A stretch of 64,000 bases of DNA from Takakia lepidozioides (GCA_030704615.1 CM060732.1:61485053-61549052), one strand, 5' to 3'. Shown: positions 1-11,123, numbered from the stretch's first letter. The notes: generated by a model not told the origin, from the sequence alone. Made by a program: numbers and translations.

Positions 1-2909
1 CCCCCCCCTCTACATGCGCTGCTGTCACCCCTAACTCCTGTTGGGTCTCAATCTATGCAAAAATTAAGGGTACCCTACAGATCCCGTATAAGTGTCTAAG
101 TCCCAGACAGTCCTCTAACAGGTCCACTGAGGTTCAGAAAGTATCCAATCTTTTTCAGGTGTCTCACCACATTGAACCTGCGATCCTACGAGTCATGAGG
201 ATAGTTACCGAGAGTGGTCCTTTGAGGTTCAGAATGTATCCAATCTTTTATGTTGACGCGGGAGCTGCTCTTTACCCTCTCCAGATGCTTCATGTTTAGG
301 GGCATTTAGGCCCTTCCGAGCTCTGAGTCGAGGCCCTAGCATTTTACAATGAGCTGTGCAAATCCATGAGAGGTCCCTGCAAGCCATATCAGTAGTAGTA
401 TATAACCAAAGTCCTTCTAAGGTTGTGTTAGAATACGATCATCAAATTGCACCGCGCATATCTCTCTTGCATCATCTAGGGGATTCGAATCCAGTCCGGT
501 GGGGGAGAATGGCGGTTTTGAAGTATTTTTTATCTGGGAACTCCAACTCTCTCCGAAGAGGGCGAGTCGGGTGGTTTTGAAGTATTTTTTGGCTTTTTGC
601 TTTTATTTTTCCCTCCTCTCTACCGGAAGACTTGAACTCTCTCCGAAGAAGGAGAGCCGAAGGGTAATTACTCTTCATCGTCACTTAAGAGAGTCGTCGG
701 CTCCAAGGGATATCGGTGATACCCTAGTAGGGGATTGTGCGAACCAGAGATTTTGAGTTCTTTTACACTCGGGGCGAGTGTTCCCCATTGGTCGCCATAT
801 ATGTAGATACATATATTGGTACAAATTTCTTTTCAGATCGATTTTTATCTTAAGGCAGACAATTTAGGCATTGTACTGCCAAAACAGAGCAGTTTGCGAT
901 TTACCTGGGAATCGTTGGTAAAGCACGTATGAATTTAGATTATGTCTGAGACGACCTTGAAGAAGTTCTGGCGTCAAAATGACCGTAGGGAGCTGCATCG
1001 ACAGCGAGTTAGGCTGCCAATTCGGTACCAATAACGACAACATGCACCTGTTCGGAACAATACATGGCGACTGTTCCAGTCCCGGATTGCGATCTCTCTA
1101 TTCTCCCGCCTTTCAAGTCCGGTAGGAGCATGTGGCGAGGAGTCTTGGCAATTGGAGGAAACAATCTGTACAACGATGAAATATCACGACAAAGCAAGTG
1201 CTGCATCAGAGCAAACGACGGGTGAAGGAGCTTCCGGGTGAAGTTTTGAACTCCTCAGCGATGCAAAGTATGTAGGAGGAAACTCCAAATGATCTGTGAC
1301 CCAGTGGCAGGGCCAAAGACCCCCTGGGGGCACCACCTGTATTTGTACTGCCAGGAAGCGGCAGACTGTCTGTATGGCGACACCATGGTGGCTTTTCTCC
1401 CTCGATTCCTTTGAGATTTTACGGGCAGCTACGGGCCATCTAATTATAATTTTTCACCAAGTTTGGGGACTTTTGGAGGTGATGAGAGATGACATCAAAT
1501 TATCACGCTGGAGGCAGTTGCGAAAGGCGATTAAATGGAATTCTAGTTCATCCAATGGATGAAAACTGGAAATTCGACCTACAAGCTGGAGGGATGAGAA
1601 GACAACCTAGCGCCAACTGGTCATCCATCGGATGGTTGAAAAACCAGATTTATCATTAACAGATTTATTTTATGGTGTTCTATCATTTTTAAATTATAGA
1701 CTCATGTAGGAAATAATAGCTTAAGACTATCCTTCACTAGTTTAAGAGGCCCGAAAAACACAATAAAAGAAGAGCAGGCTCCTCTTGTTCTTCAATCTAG
1801 TCTCATTTCCTTGTTTTGGCCTCTTGCTTGTATGGTTAGTTTTGAGCTTGAGGGAGCTAGTTCCTAGAGAGTTGAGCTTGTGGCTCTCTAGTAATAGAAG
1901 CAAGCATAGTGAGAGCAGGATAGTCCTAGCTCAAGGCCTCGTGGTCATTTGAGGCAAGAAATAGAGGAAGCGCTCCATGAAATGAGAGACTTGAGGACGA
2001 GTAGGAGTGCCGGAGGAGGACCAGATTTGAGTACCATTTTACGGAGCGATTTAGTGCATCCCAATCACCACTTATTTTAGAGGGTGACCTACCATACTAT
2101 CTTGACCTTTGAATTCATTTGTTTCATTTGTTGTTCAAGCTTGTTCCAAGAAGGGACCTTATAGCATTGCTTGTTAAAAATCTATAAAAACTAACCCTAT
2201 TTCAAATAGGATGTGTGTGCATCTTTATGTACATGTGTGAAGAGCACAGGTGTGAAGCCCCAGGAGACAAGGCCTTAGGAATCTAACCCAATTACGTCAT
2301 GGAAGTGAGGGTAGATGTCCATTATTATTTTTAAGGAGAGGGCGAGCTCGCATGAAGTGGCGAAGCTCTTGTCAAATTTCCCTTTCTAGCTTAGTGGCAA
2401 CGGCCATATTGCAAGAGACGGCAAAGCTATCGCCAAAATTTCCATATTATTAAGTCATATCTATGTTCATAAGCCCCCTGGCCATAGAGGACCATGGGAG
2501 GCGTTGCTAACTAGCTTTATAAGTGGTTAAGCTATTTTGTAGAAAACTGCCAAAAAAGGCAGAGCCCAGCACTAAAGTGACGACGCCTTAGGCGCCTTTG
2601 GGCTGGAGGTCAACCAAGGAGGTTGCCTAGAATTGCCATGGAGAGACGCATCTAACACGGGTGGCGCGGCCTTCCCCCGTGGGGGGAGTTGACCCCTAGA
2701 GCAAAGTACGGGTTGCTGGTACACTGCGTGGCAGCACCAGGCGCCATAGCTGGGCCCGCGCAGGTACGACACGAGCGGCAGAGACGATGGAGCCTGCTAT
2801 TACCCACTGGACCCGCGCCGGCGGCGGGCCAGTCACGCCACGCCACATAGCGCTGGCCGCGGGGTATCGGTTTTAACCGCTAGATATTACGACGGACCCT
2901 GCCAGGGAC
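1..2909. other. Gene-free repeat-rich stretch
   Basis: I see no supportable coding region here; all open frames are short and resemble no family I know. The stretch contains local duplications: a 24-bp phrase beginning gaggttcagaa occurs near 128 and 223. A pair of phrases (ggttttgaagtatttttt and aactctctccgaaga) occurs twice in the same order between about 510 and 655. A short perfect inverted repeat, atatatgta-ga-tacatatat, sits near 800. This looks like old repeat debris. Confidence 0.5.
510..655. repeat. Imperfect local duplication
   Basis: The phrase ggttttgaagtatttttt occurs at about 512 and 573, and aactctctccgaagagg/aagg at about 547 and 633. The two phrases keep their order, so a block of about 60-85 bp was duplicated and then diverged. 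No coding potential is attached. Confidence 0.6.
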
Positions 2910-4367
2910 TGTTGGTCCCTGGGACGGATATTTTAAGGGGGGTTTTCTCCCTATGCTTTTGATTTCTTGTGCACTATTCATAGTGTTCTTCTTGCATGGG
3001 AATGAGGGCGTGTTTCAGCAAATGATACGGAATGGTTGGAACCATTGGATAGGCCCCAGTGAGGCCATCAGTTTGATATGTATTCTGGGGCTTGTGAAAG
3101 CACGACTCACGGGTGGATGCCACAGGCAGAGAGAGAGAGCCCAGAGACAGGGAGGAGAGAATCCTTGGTAGGGGTTTTACAAGGTAGAAGATGACATGTT
3201 CCAACTTCGTTCTAGGTTGGTTGCTTGCATAAATTAATCAGATTATATTGGAAGTAGGTGGAAGAGACGCAGGGAATGGACCCTTAGACCCACTGAATGT
3301 TTAATCATTGTTTACACACTAGGGTGGTGATCAGATTGAGAAACTGATGGGCGGCAGATTTCATTCATCTTGGCCCGGTGATGGTTTAAGTTGCTAATGC
3401 GTTATTGATTGGTTTGGTATAGGAATTTAGGGGCGCTCCCAAGTGGAGAGCGGTTCCCCAATGCTCCCGACATAAAGGGCGTTCCCAGGGTGTTCCCCTG
3501 GTACCTTGAGGGTAATGTAGTTAGCTCGAGCATCCTACGATGATTCTCTATTTCTACGAAGTTCATGCATTTGTATGAAGGTTTGATGATTCTCTATTTC
3601 TACGAAGTTCATGCATTTGTATGAAGGTTTTAATGATTTGTTCTTTATTATTCAGCAGGGTAATTTGCCTTTATTGAGGGATTTTATCCGGACCCCCTTA
3701 ACTTTAAAAACGGAAGTTTTTATGGAGGTATTGCCCCCTTCCGCCGAGGATATTTGAAGTCAAGTACCCGGCCGCTGGGGGGGGTGGGCCAAGGAACCGC
3801 TTAGATCTCGGGAATTACCTAGAGGTTTGAATTGTTATCATTCACCCGATGGACTGACCATTGAGGTTGAATTTTGGATCGTTCTAAGCAGGAGAAACTG
3901 ACTTGGGAAAGCGGATCCGGTCCCTTCCTAGGAGGTAGGACACTAATCCACCTCAGGATTTAGGGGGGGCATTGGGTGGGAGATAGATGATCCCCGTCTC
4001 CCTGGGCTCGGGATTCGTTTTGTGAAGGGGTTTGAAGGTTCGTCCCGGCTATAAGCGTGTTGGGAGTCCAGGCATGTAGGAAGTAGTAATAAACAAAGAC
4101 TTGGAAGGCAATTACGATTAAAGACGTAGAAAACCCATAAACAAAACATAGGACTAGGAAACGCAAATCGCCCCGTGAAGTGGAGTTGTTAAGCTTTGCG
4201 TTGCCGATAGGAAGTTAGACTGTTTAGATCCGTCCATAGCTACCACGGACCCCTGCACTTACCGCAGCCGGGTAGGCGATTCGTTGAGCCCAACCTACAC
4301 CGTAACTTGTCACGACCCCCTAGGCTAGTATGCCGTCACCCTGGCCGCGCGCGACCAGGGCTCGTCA
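2910..4367 (+). repeat. Possible decayed LTR (retrotransposon)
   Basis: This is a tentative call. The right border is a CA dinucleotide 5 bases before a sequence resembling a tRNA-Asp primer-binding site (4373-4392). The left border is set at a TG that follows a small hairpin (agggactgttggtccct); a TATA-like atattttaagg lies about 20 bases inside. No second LTR copy and no gag/pol is visible in the window, so this could equally be unrelated intergenic DNA. Confidence 0.25.
3541..3630. repeat. Perfect 46-bp tandem duplication
   Basis: A 46-bp unit starting tgattctctatttctacga is repeated head to tail: 3541-3586 and 3587-3630. The two copies are identical over the 44 bases of the second. Perfect identity suggests a recent replication-slippage or repair event, younger than the surrounding decayed sequence. 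Confidence 0.95.
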
Positions 4368-4372
4368 TATTT

Positions 4373-4392
4373 TGGTGCGTCTGCTGGGAGAC
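4373..4392 (+). promoter_or_regulatory. Possible retrotransposon primer-binding site
   Basis: The sequence tggtgcgtctgctgggagac resembles the tRNA-Asp primer site common in plant Ty3/gypsy elements (tggcgccgttgccgggga), with several mismatches. It lies 5 bases after a CA that would end the LTR. It would prime minus-strand synthesis of an element reading rightwards. No polyprotein frame follows, so the element, if real, is decayed. Confidence 0.3.
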
Positions 4393-6110
4393 AAGTGAAA
4401 ATCAGGTTTCTCCGTGGTCAGAATGAATGAGGATTTATTGACCATTATTCTTTACCTTGATCTTACTATCGCACTCTGTTTGATGTTGTGCATCTTTTAT
4501 TCGTGTCTCACGCCCAAAGAGGCTGATTGACTACTTTCTGTACATGTAAACAGATTTATCACACTTAAGTGTGCATTGAACTAACCTCATGGCTCTCATT
4601 GAATTGCAGTATGGTTGCATCGTCTGGAGCTCCCCGCCGGCAGCATTCCTTTGGTACTGTGTGATCGGACTCTATCGCATTATCTCCGGCACCAGGACTG
4701 GAGACGTGTCTGGCCCAGAGGCCACAGTAATTTGCAGATTGATGCGACGGCGCATTTTGACCATTGCAGGGGAGTATCGGGAGTATTGGATCTCTGCCCG
4801 GGTGGGACCCCAAGGCCTCGGAGCCCGGACGGCTCCCATCTCCACATTCTTCCGGTTCAACACCCGTTGGCCGGGTTGTTGCCAGCCAGCCACCTTTCCT
4901 CGCTTATATTCATTTTGACTCGGCCCTTGATGTCCATCTTGCTTGGCAGGTGTCTTATTTGGCCTGTTGTACGTTGTGCTGCACCATCACCGACACCCTG
5001 CTGTACACGCGCAGCAGGATGATTCGACAATCGGCCCCATTGAGAGAGTGCGTAGGACGTGCTCTTTGCGGCCATCGCCCGCCTTTGTGGATTGGCTGAT
5101 TGGGGTAGGACCAGGAGAGAGCGGGATCGAGGGCGAGAGTCTCCCACATCTGAGGAGGTCTTGCTAACCCTTCCTGCCACCCCGATATTATCACCGAGGG
5201 ACCACACCAGCGTCCCTTATCCGTGAGTTGATTACATCCGGTTCATTGTCATTGTTACACACAGTTAGAGACCGGTCAGCAGAGAGTTCTTTCTTTGCAT
5301 CACCGGCTACAGTTTGTAGGTTGATCCCATTGGACCTAGCCCAGCCAGCAGCCTTTCCTTTTGGCCTAAGGACTCATCAAGCATATCTGCCTCGGTTACC
5401 ACATCGCGTGGTACATGTGGCTTCTTCAGTAGAGAGTGCCCCGAGTGGACCTACTGAGTACACTTCCTCAGAGGAGGACGAGGATGAGCCCGCCTCCAGT
5501 GGTCGTCAGGATCTGAGTGATTAGTGTGGAGATTTCAGGAACTTCTAGCGTGAGGGGTTCTGAGTCTCCATCTTGGGGTGGGATGCAGTAGCGAGAGGCA
5601 GTTATGCACTGTTGTATTAAATCAGCCAGGCTACATTATGTTCATCTCATCGTTCCTTGATTAACGCAGTGTGCAAACAAGTGTGGAATTGTTAAGCACA
5701 ATTAAGAAGCTGGTATGTCCTGTGACGAAAAAGTGAAGCGTATTCGACATCGGTTTTTCCACAAACCCTTATCTACTCGGGAGAGGATCGAAGAATATAT
5801 CCGGTATCTGGGAGAGAAAAAAATGCATAAGAAACGTTGGATCGAGGAGAGAGTTTGGAATACCCGAATTCTTCCAAACGGCACCACTCAAAACTTTTAT
5901 TGGTGCCCAGACAGATTTGTGTTTCCGGGTTGTCCCTGCCCAGGTATTTACTTGGGAGCATTACACCCCTGGGGGGTGCACCCCAGCCAACCTGTACCAG
6001 CCACGTGCGTGCACAGGAGGGGGTATTTTTAACCCCCCCATGTACAATATTATACATACATAGGGGGGGTAAGCAACACCTTAAATATAAGTCTACATCA
6101 AGGGGTTAGC
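4393..6110. other. Unassigned region with short open frames
   Basis: Several open frames of 70-135 codons overlap on both strands between 4565 and 5524, and one plus-strand frame runs 5715-6032. None resembles a known family. The frame 5228-5524 ends in a Glu/Asp-rich tail, and the frame 5715-6032 starts with a basic stretch. If the primer site at 4373 is real, this would be the decayed internal part of that element. Around 5960-6070 there are several G- or C-runs of 6-7 bases. Confidence 0.3.
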
Positions 6111-6116
6111 ATGATT

Positions 6117-6195
6117 ATGAGGGTAGTGTAGTGGTATGGGACACCATTGTCACGACTCTCATCGTGGGTTCAAATCTCACGGTGTTGATGCGTGT
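6117..6195 (+). repeat. tRNA-derived SINE head (tRNA-Asp-like)
   Basis: An A-box-like tagtgtagtgg (6124-6134) and a B-box-like gggttcaaatctc (6168-6180) are spaced as in a tRNA gene. Between them, attgtcacg resembles the anticodon loop of tRNA-Asp(GTC). The stems do not pair well enough for a functional tRNA, so I read it as the head of a SINE or a tRNA pseudogene. No clear tail was found. Confidence 0.5.
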
Positions 6196-6507
6196 GCTAG
6201 CCTAACTGACCTAGAATAGGGCAAAGAAGTCCATGCTGACATTAAAGTTATCCGTTAAGTCCCGCCCTCTTTGACCCTCTCATCCATCCCCACATGTGGC
6301 TTTGGTGGGCAGTTTGAGCCTACCTGTTAAGTCCAATAAAATGGGCACGAGTTGAGTAAACTGGGCACGAGAGGAACAAAGTGGCCTGCATGTAGCATGG
6401 CCTTGTGAATGTAGGAAGGGTCAACATGATGGGATCGTGGGCCCGCGTCAGGCTTATCCATGTGTCCTAGGACGGGGCGCCGCACGGAGGAAGACAAGAT
6501 CAAACAC

Positions 6508-6980
6508 GGCTCAGAATTTTGTGTGGCCTCGTCGTAATGAGGCTGGTCAGGTGATGGGGCCCACCATCTCATTAACATAGGAGCAAACTACCTTCATGCG
6601 CTGAGGACTTAGAACTATTTTGGCATATGAAATTACAACTACCTCCATGCAAGTAGTTGTAGGGTTTTCTACATGAAGGTAGTTGCAAAACCAAGCTGAA
6701 CTACCTACATGAGAGTAGTTACAAACTACCTCCATGGAGGTAGCTATAATCAGCGACAGACACCAGAACCGCTTTTGGGGAATAGAACCCGAGACCTGCA
6801 TCACCATCGACGTACCACCAGACCACAACCTCCACATTGCTGAGAAGCTGACATTTTTTCCATATATAAGAGAAACAGGCCAATAGGGATCGTTTAAATG
6901 TAGTGGGGCCCGCTATCAGGTTGTTGTCCCATCTGCACTGTGCGGCCTCGTTACGACGAGGCCATACAAAATTCTGAGGC
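6508..6980. mobile_element. MULE-type MITE with 9-bp TSD
   Basis: This is a 473-bp non-coding element. The left end starts ggctcagaattttgtgtggc and the right end, read on the opposite strand, starts gcctcagaattttgtatggc. The inverted repeat continues through cctcgtcgtaa(t/c)gaggc and, with small gaps, into a shared ggggcccrcyat segment. Both ends are flanked by a perfect 9-bp direct repeat atcaaacac (6499-6507 and 6981-6989), the size made by Mutator-like transposases. The middle (about 6635-6755) contains several small hairpins built on actacctccatg/aggtagtt. No ORF of its own; it would depend on a MULE transposase elsewhere. Confidence 0.9.
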
Positions 6981-7129
6981 ATCAAACACATTTGCGCTGG
7001 TTTTTCCTACTATTTTGAGTTTGGCCCCCTATTTATTTCGCTTGTACTTTGTGGGCCTGCTTCATAGACGCTCACCCTCTCTTTTGACCAAACCGGCCGA
7101 ACTCACCTGCATCCCCTGGACTTAACGGC

Positions 7130-8133
7130 TAACTTTATTATCGAAGCTGGAATTGAGTCTTATCTTAATTTGGAGACTGCCCTTGTTGACATGTATGCCA
7201 AATGTGGGAGCATGAATGATGCCCTCAAGTGTTTGAATATGGCTGAATGAAATGTGGTCTCATGGAGTGCAATGATCACAAGATATGCTCAGCATAGATA
7301 TGGGTGGAGGCTTTCACGATCTACGAGCAAATGCAACAAGAAGGAGTGACGTCTAACAGGGTCACTTTCACTTGTGCACTCTACGCTTGTGCCAGTCTAG
7401 GAGTCTTGGAACAGGGGGAAAAGGTCCATACTGACATCATTAAAGCTGGAATTGATGGAGATACAATTAATCTTGAGACTGCCCTTGTTGACATGTATGC
7501 CAAATGTGGGAGCATGAAGGATGCCTATCAAGTCTTTGACAACATGGCTCAACGAAATGTGGTGTCATGGAGTGCGATGATTGCAGGAAGTGGAGCATGG
7601 CTGCATGGTGGACCTTCTTCGACGGGCAGGGAGATTGGATGAGTAGAGGATTTCATCAAGAAAATGCCAATCAACCCAGATGCTTCGGTGTGGGGGGCAT
7701 TGTTTGGTGCTTGCAGAATTCATTCTGATGTCAAGTTAGCATAACGTGTGGCAAATATATTCTTAAGTGTGATACATGAATGCTGCCACTTATGTTCTAC
7801 TATCATATATACATACTGTAGCTGGCAGGTGGGATGATAAAGCTAACATGAGAGAAGCGATGGATAACAGAGGAGGAAGGTTGCAGCTGCATTGAGGTGG
7901 ACAACTGGGTGCACATATTTGTTGTAGAAGACAAACTATATCCACAAATTGAGGAAATCCATGTTGAGCTGCAAAGATTGGCTAGGCTGATGAATAATGC
8001 AGGGTACTTGTCTGACCCACACTTAGTATTGTATGTGGCAACAAGGGTACGGCAAACAAAGTTTTATGAGTACATTCTCTCTCTCGTCCTCTCCTTGCCC
8101 TCTAGGAAGCCTATTGCCGTTGGGAGTAGATAA
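7130..8133 (+). pseudogene. PPR (PLS, E/E+ type) pseudogene
   Basis: Translated pieces in several frames give classic plant PPR motifs. About 7150-7290 reads ALVDMYAKCGS and then NVVSWSAMI, with a stop after NMAE. The frame 7304-7642 contains two PPR motifs (TCALYACASLGVLEQGEKVH; ALVDMYAKCGSMKDAYQVFD; NVVSWSAMI). From about 7640 the E motif appears ([20 protein letters not shown]) with a stop, and 7897-8133 carries the E+ motif (DNWVHIFVVEDKLYPQIEEI). Intact relatives are organellar RNA-binding editing factors. This copy lacks a start and targeting peptide and is broken by stops and frameshifts. It begins just after the MITE at 6508-6980 and is homologous to the larger PPR block at 50.4-53.4 kb. 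Confidence 0.9.
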
Positions 8134-8485
8134 ACGTTTATGTGATTAAGTGCCAGCCCTTTGACCTCGTGTCTTTGTTTGTTTTGACCTAAAGCACTCT
8201 GCTTAGGAAATAAGAGCTTCTCTGCCCTTTTGTACTTCAGATTGTTCTTAGTTCTTACGGATCAAAGTCCTTCAGAGCAGTCTAGCCTATGAAGACAGTC
8301 ACAGGAATTGGATAAAGAACCTGTATGGTAGTTTAGAGCAACTCTTACTTTCATGTGTAATTATGAAAAGAGCACCGTGGAGGCCTAGGTCTAGGCCAGC
8401 CCTGAGATCCTACTAATGAATGAAGACAGGAAGAAGGTGGATCTCTTTTGAACATGTTCATTCAAATGTTGTGGGGGTTTTGAGG

Positions 8486-8992
8486 ATGGGCTCAAAAGTT
8501 GGTAGTTCTGCCTTGCTGAAGTGCCTTCACTTATTTGCTGTGGTATGCCTCTGGAGTGTCGTGGCAGATGCAAGAAAGAACTTCAAGGTCGGCATGCACT
8601 CAATGGGTGTTCATGTGTTTCCTAATTTGATCCAGCATCAGGTCAGCGATCTCAATGTTGTGTTCCCATTCCTTTTGAAGAACTTTATCCTTCTACCTCA
8701 TTTTCATTTTAGTCCATACTTGCTAGAAGGTTTTCCCTTTAAATGGCTTTGATTAGGGGTTCATATACAGAAACAGACCCAAACTTGTCTTGCACATGGT
8801 CATATCAGATACATGTGAATCTTTGTGATAGAAACAACATGATGAACTTGATGTTTTTGCTGTTACCTATAGTGTTACTTGCTAAGAGTTTCAACTTTGA
8901 ATTTCTGTTGGTGGGAGGAAGAACAAGAGGGAACAGACTCTGCCTTTGTGTAGTGGGACTTACACTGATACGAACATGAACAATTTGTTCAG
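8486..8992 (+). CDS. Candidate secreted-protein gene, 5' part
   Basis: An ATG at 8486 opens a frame whose first ~30 residues look like a signal peptide: basic start, hydrophobic core LLKCLHLFAVVCLWSVV, then a small-residue ADA cleavage-type site. The open frame runs to 8752, but I suspect the exon ends near 8590 at AAG|GTCGGC. A strong donor, CAG|GTAAGA, follows at 8992/8993; the preceding frame there reads LPLCSGTYTDTNMNNLF, which may be a second exon. The acceptor in between is not certain. No family is recognised. It could also be chance; the gene model needs transcript support. Confidence 0.3.
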
Positions 8993-9386
8993 GTAAGATG
9001 AAAAGCCTCACAGGTCAAAGTAACATAATGCTTAAAAAAAGACATGAGGATCCCAGGGCCCATTTACAAGCCCACGTGGTGAATTTGATAAGTTCTTGGG
9101 AGGAGTTAGTTCCACGCAGACTTAGTGTATGTCATAGGCACTGTTTTCAGAAAATCAGCAAGGAGAGCGCATAAAACAAACTACCTTCAACTTTGAAGAG
9201 AAATATCAAATCAGTATCAGTATTTTTATCAAGACAAAGATTTTGTTCGTTGTTTATGTAGACAACTATTTTTTCTCAAGAATGTATCTTCGGATATACT
9301 GTAAACAAAAATAACTTGGGCATGTGTATAACTTCAAATAATATAGGAAAGCGAAATGTTAATGCGGAGAGACAAATAGAATATCC
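8993..9386. other. AT-rich spacer
   Basis: I see no coding frame or repeat structure that I can support. Base composition becomes A/T-rich towards the poly-T at 9387. Confidence 0.5.
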
Positions 9387-9410
9387 TTTTTTTTTTTTTT
9401 TTTTTTTTTT
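9387..9410 (-). repeat. Poly-T tract, possible retroposon tail (minus)
   Basis: A run of 24 T is followed by ggtaaacaggggatggaggc. Read on the minus strand this is a sequence ending in poly-A, as at the 3' end of a LINE or processed retroposon. No ORF of a LINE is visible to its right, so any element is 5'-truncated. Confidence 0.4.
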
Positions 9411-9784
9411 GGTAAACAGGGGATGGAGGCCCTTGAAAATATATTAAGAAATACGGGAAAAAATAACCCGTGGGGATATAGCCGTAAAGCATATGAAGGG
9501 GATACCACCCCGTGAAAATGATTTGAAATCTAAACTAATTGAAATAAAGATGGAAAAAATATCATATAAGCAACATTCATAATCCAAATCTCGCAATGGT
9601 GTTCGTCAACACAATCTGTGACGATGACTCAGTTGTTTTCATGCAAAGAAATTACAAGAATATACTTGTTGTATCAAAATGGGCCCCCTAGGTGGTTATT
9701 TTTTCCACCATTTTGTCAAACTCTCCTTATTCAATTTGATTAAAAGGGTCTATGTCCCCCTTTCCTTTAAAAAAAAAAATGGGA

Positions 9785-10180
9785 GTCATTACACCAGCAG
9801 TCAGTAGCTTAGTTGATTAATGCATTGAATGCCACCCAGATGATTATGGGGTCAAATCCTGCTACTTGATGGGTGTGGTATGCTCTTCTCCCCCTTCCCA
9901 TGGGCGGTGTCCCAGCAGAAAGCCTTCACGGTGAGGTTACTGTGAAAGAGGTTATTTTCTCCTCTCACTATCAAGGGGCCTGATTTGTGAGCAGTCGCTC
10001 CCACGTGTTTCCCTTTAAACCCACAAGGAAGAGACACTTATTTAGGCTAGCCTCAGCTGGCATTATATATATTCTTTTTTTAAACAAAAATATATCCAAT
10101 GAAACAAGCCTCAAATTGCAATGGGCTTTCTTGCTTTGGCAAAACATAAGAGGGGGGAAAAAATAAAAATAAAAAAATAC
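9785..10180 (+). mobile_element. tRNA-derived SINE, copy 1
   Basis: A-box-like tagcttagttg (9805-9815) and B-box-like ggggtcaaatcct (9848-9860) mark an internal RNA polymerase III promoter. The body carries the phrase ggcctgatttgtgagcagtc followed by gctccca, which recurs in copy 2 near 30.9 kb. It ends in an A-rich tail (about 10157-10180). The phrase aatcctgctact after the B box is also shared by both copies. The combination of pol III boxes, shared body and A-rich tail supports a SINE mobilised by a LINE. Confidence 0.65.
10121..10152 (+). repeat. Dispersed 32-bp repeat (pair with 22239)
   Basis: The phrase atgggctttcttgctttggc followed by aaaacataagagg recurs at 22239-22271 with one or two differences. 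At this site it lies just before the A-rich tail of the SINE, so it may be the SINE's 3' end and the 22.2-kb copy a 5'-truncated insertion. Confidence 0.6.
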
Positions 10181-10218
10181 TATGGAGCATGAACCACTGC
10201 CTTCATCTGAGTCTAGGT

Positions 10219-10447
10219 CGATGAAATGCGGCACCGCATTTTGTCCTTCCATCCTTCATCATGGATTCATGCCAGCAGTGATGGCGGGGTTGCATTTCTT
10301 CCATACGTATCCTTCCTCCTGGGTTCATGTAGCCTACATGCAACTCTACTGGGATGAAATGCGGCGCCGCATTTTGTCCTTCCATCCTCCCGTATGTGTT
10401 TCCGGTTGCGAGTATGCCGAAATGAAATACGGTGTCGTATTTTGTCA
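10219..10447. repeat. Three copies of a ~28-bp palindrome
   Basis: Near-perfect inverted repeats of the form gatgaaatgcggc / gccgcattttgtcc lie at about 10220-10247, 10353-10379 and 10421-10446; the third has drifted (aatacggtgtcgtatttt). The first two also share the following tccttccatcc. Other copies lie at 12.8, 13.4-13.6 and 31.3 kb. The cluster ends 8 bases before the hAT element at 10455. Confidence 0.9.
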
Positions 10448-10454
10448 TTGTCAC

Positions 10455-11123
10455 CAGTGTTGGACCGGTATATGTATTTTTAAATACCAGACTGGTCCTG
10501 GTATGAAGGATCTAATCCCTTATGCATACCAGGCTGGTAAGGGTATGGTGGCAGGTATGACCTGGTAGAGTATTAATGATCAATAGGGTAAGAGGACTTG
10601 TAAAATGGATAGTATATGAGTATGGTATTGGGATTGAATTTATTGATATTCATACTGGGGGTATATGAACATTGGTATGGTATAACTTCTCTAAAGCTTC
10701 TTAAGCACCAACCAAAGGCTGCAAAGGCGATCACAATAAAACAAGAAAAGTCCTAACGGACCACATTAAAAGTTGAGGGCAATCTGGCTGCCCAAGGAGA
10801 TTCGGCGCAATCACGAATCATTTCATTGAAAAGAGTCTTTTTGTGCAGCATGGGGGCTCAACCCTAACGCCCTCTCCCTACTTGTACTGAGCTCCATCGA
10901 CGCCGCTTGCAACCCTCAATAATGGTATCGTAGGCAGTATAACAACAACGACAACCCAAGCTGGTCTAGTATCGACGAGCATATCCTTAACTCAATATTC
11001 ACTCCAGTAGGTTATGAACCTGGGTATAATGTTCTTTCATACCAGTAGGGTATGGTTCTTCATACCATTACTCATACCTTTATTGAATACTCAGGTCTGA
11101 CCATATATACCGGTCTAGCACTG
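10455..11123. mobile_element. Non-autonomous hAT element (669 bp)
   Basis: The left end is cagtgttggaccggtatatg; the right end read on the opposite strand is cagtgctagaccggtatata. The cagtg start is the hAT consensus. Flanking 8-bp sequences are attgtcac and gttaccac, which match at 5 of 8 positions with all three differences being transitions, as expected for an aged 8-bp duplication. The ends also resemble those of the larger hAT element at 22558. Subterminal regions are rich in accggt/ggtatg/taccagt motifs, likely transposase-binding repeats. No transposase is present. Confidence 0.85.

Noticed and set aside
4565-5524. Dense cluster of overlapping 70-135-codon frames on both strands
   Set aside because: GC-rich DNA has fewer stops; no frame shows domain-like patterns or consistent splice borders, so I did not call genes.
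6117-6195. Functional tRNA-Asp gene
   Set aside because: The boxes are present, but acceptor and other stems do not pair well; a SINE head or pseudogene is more likely.
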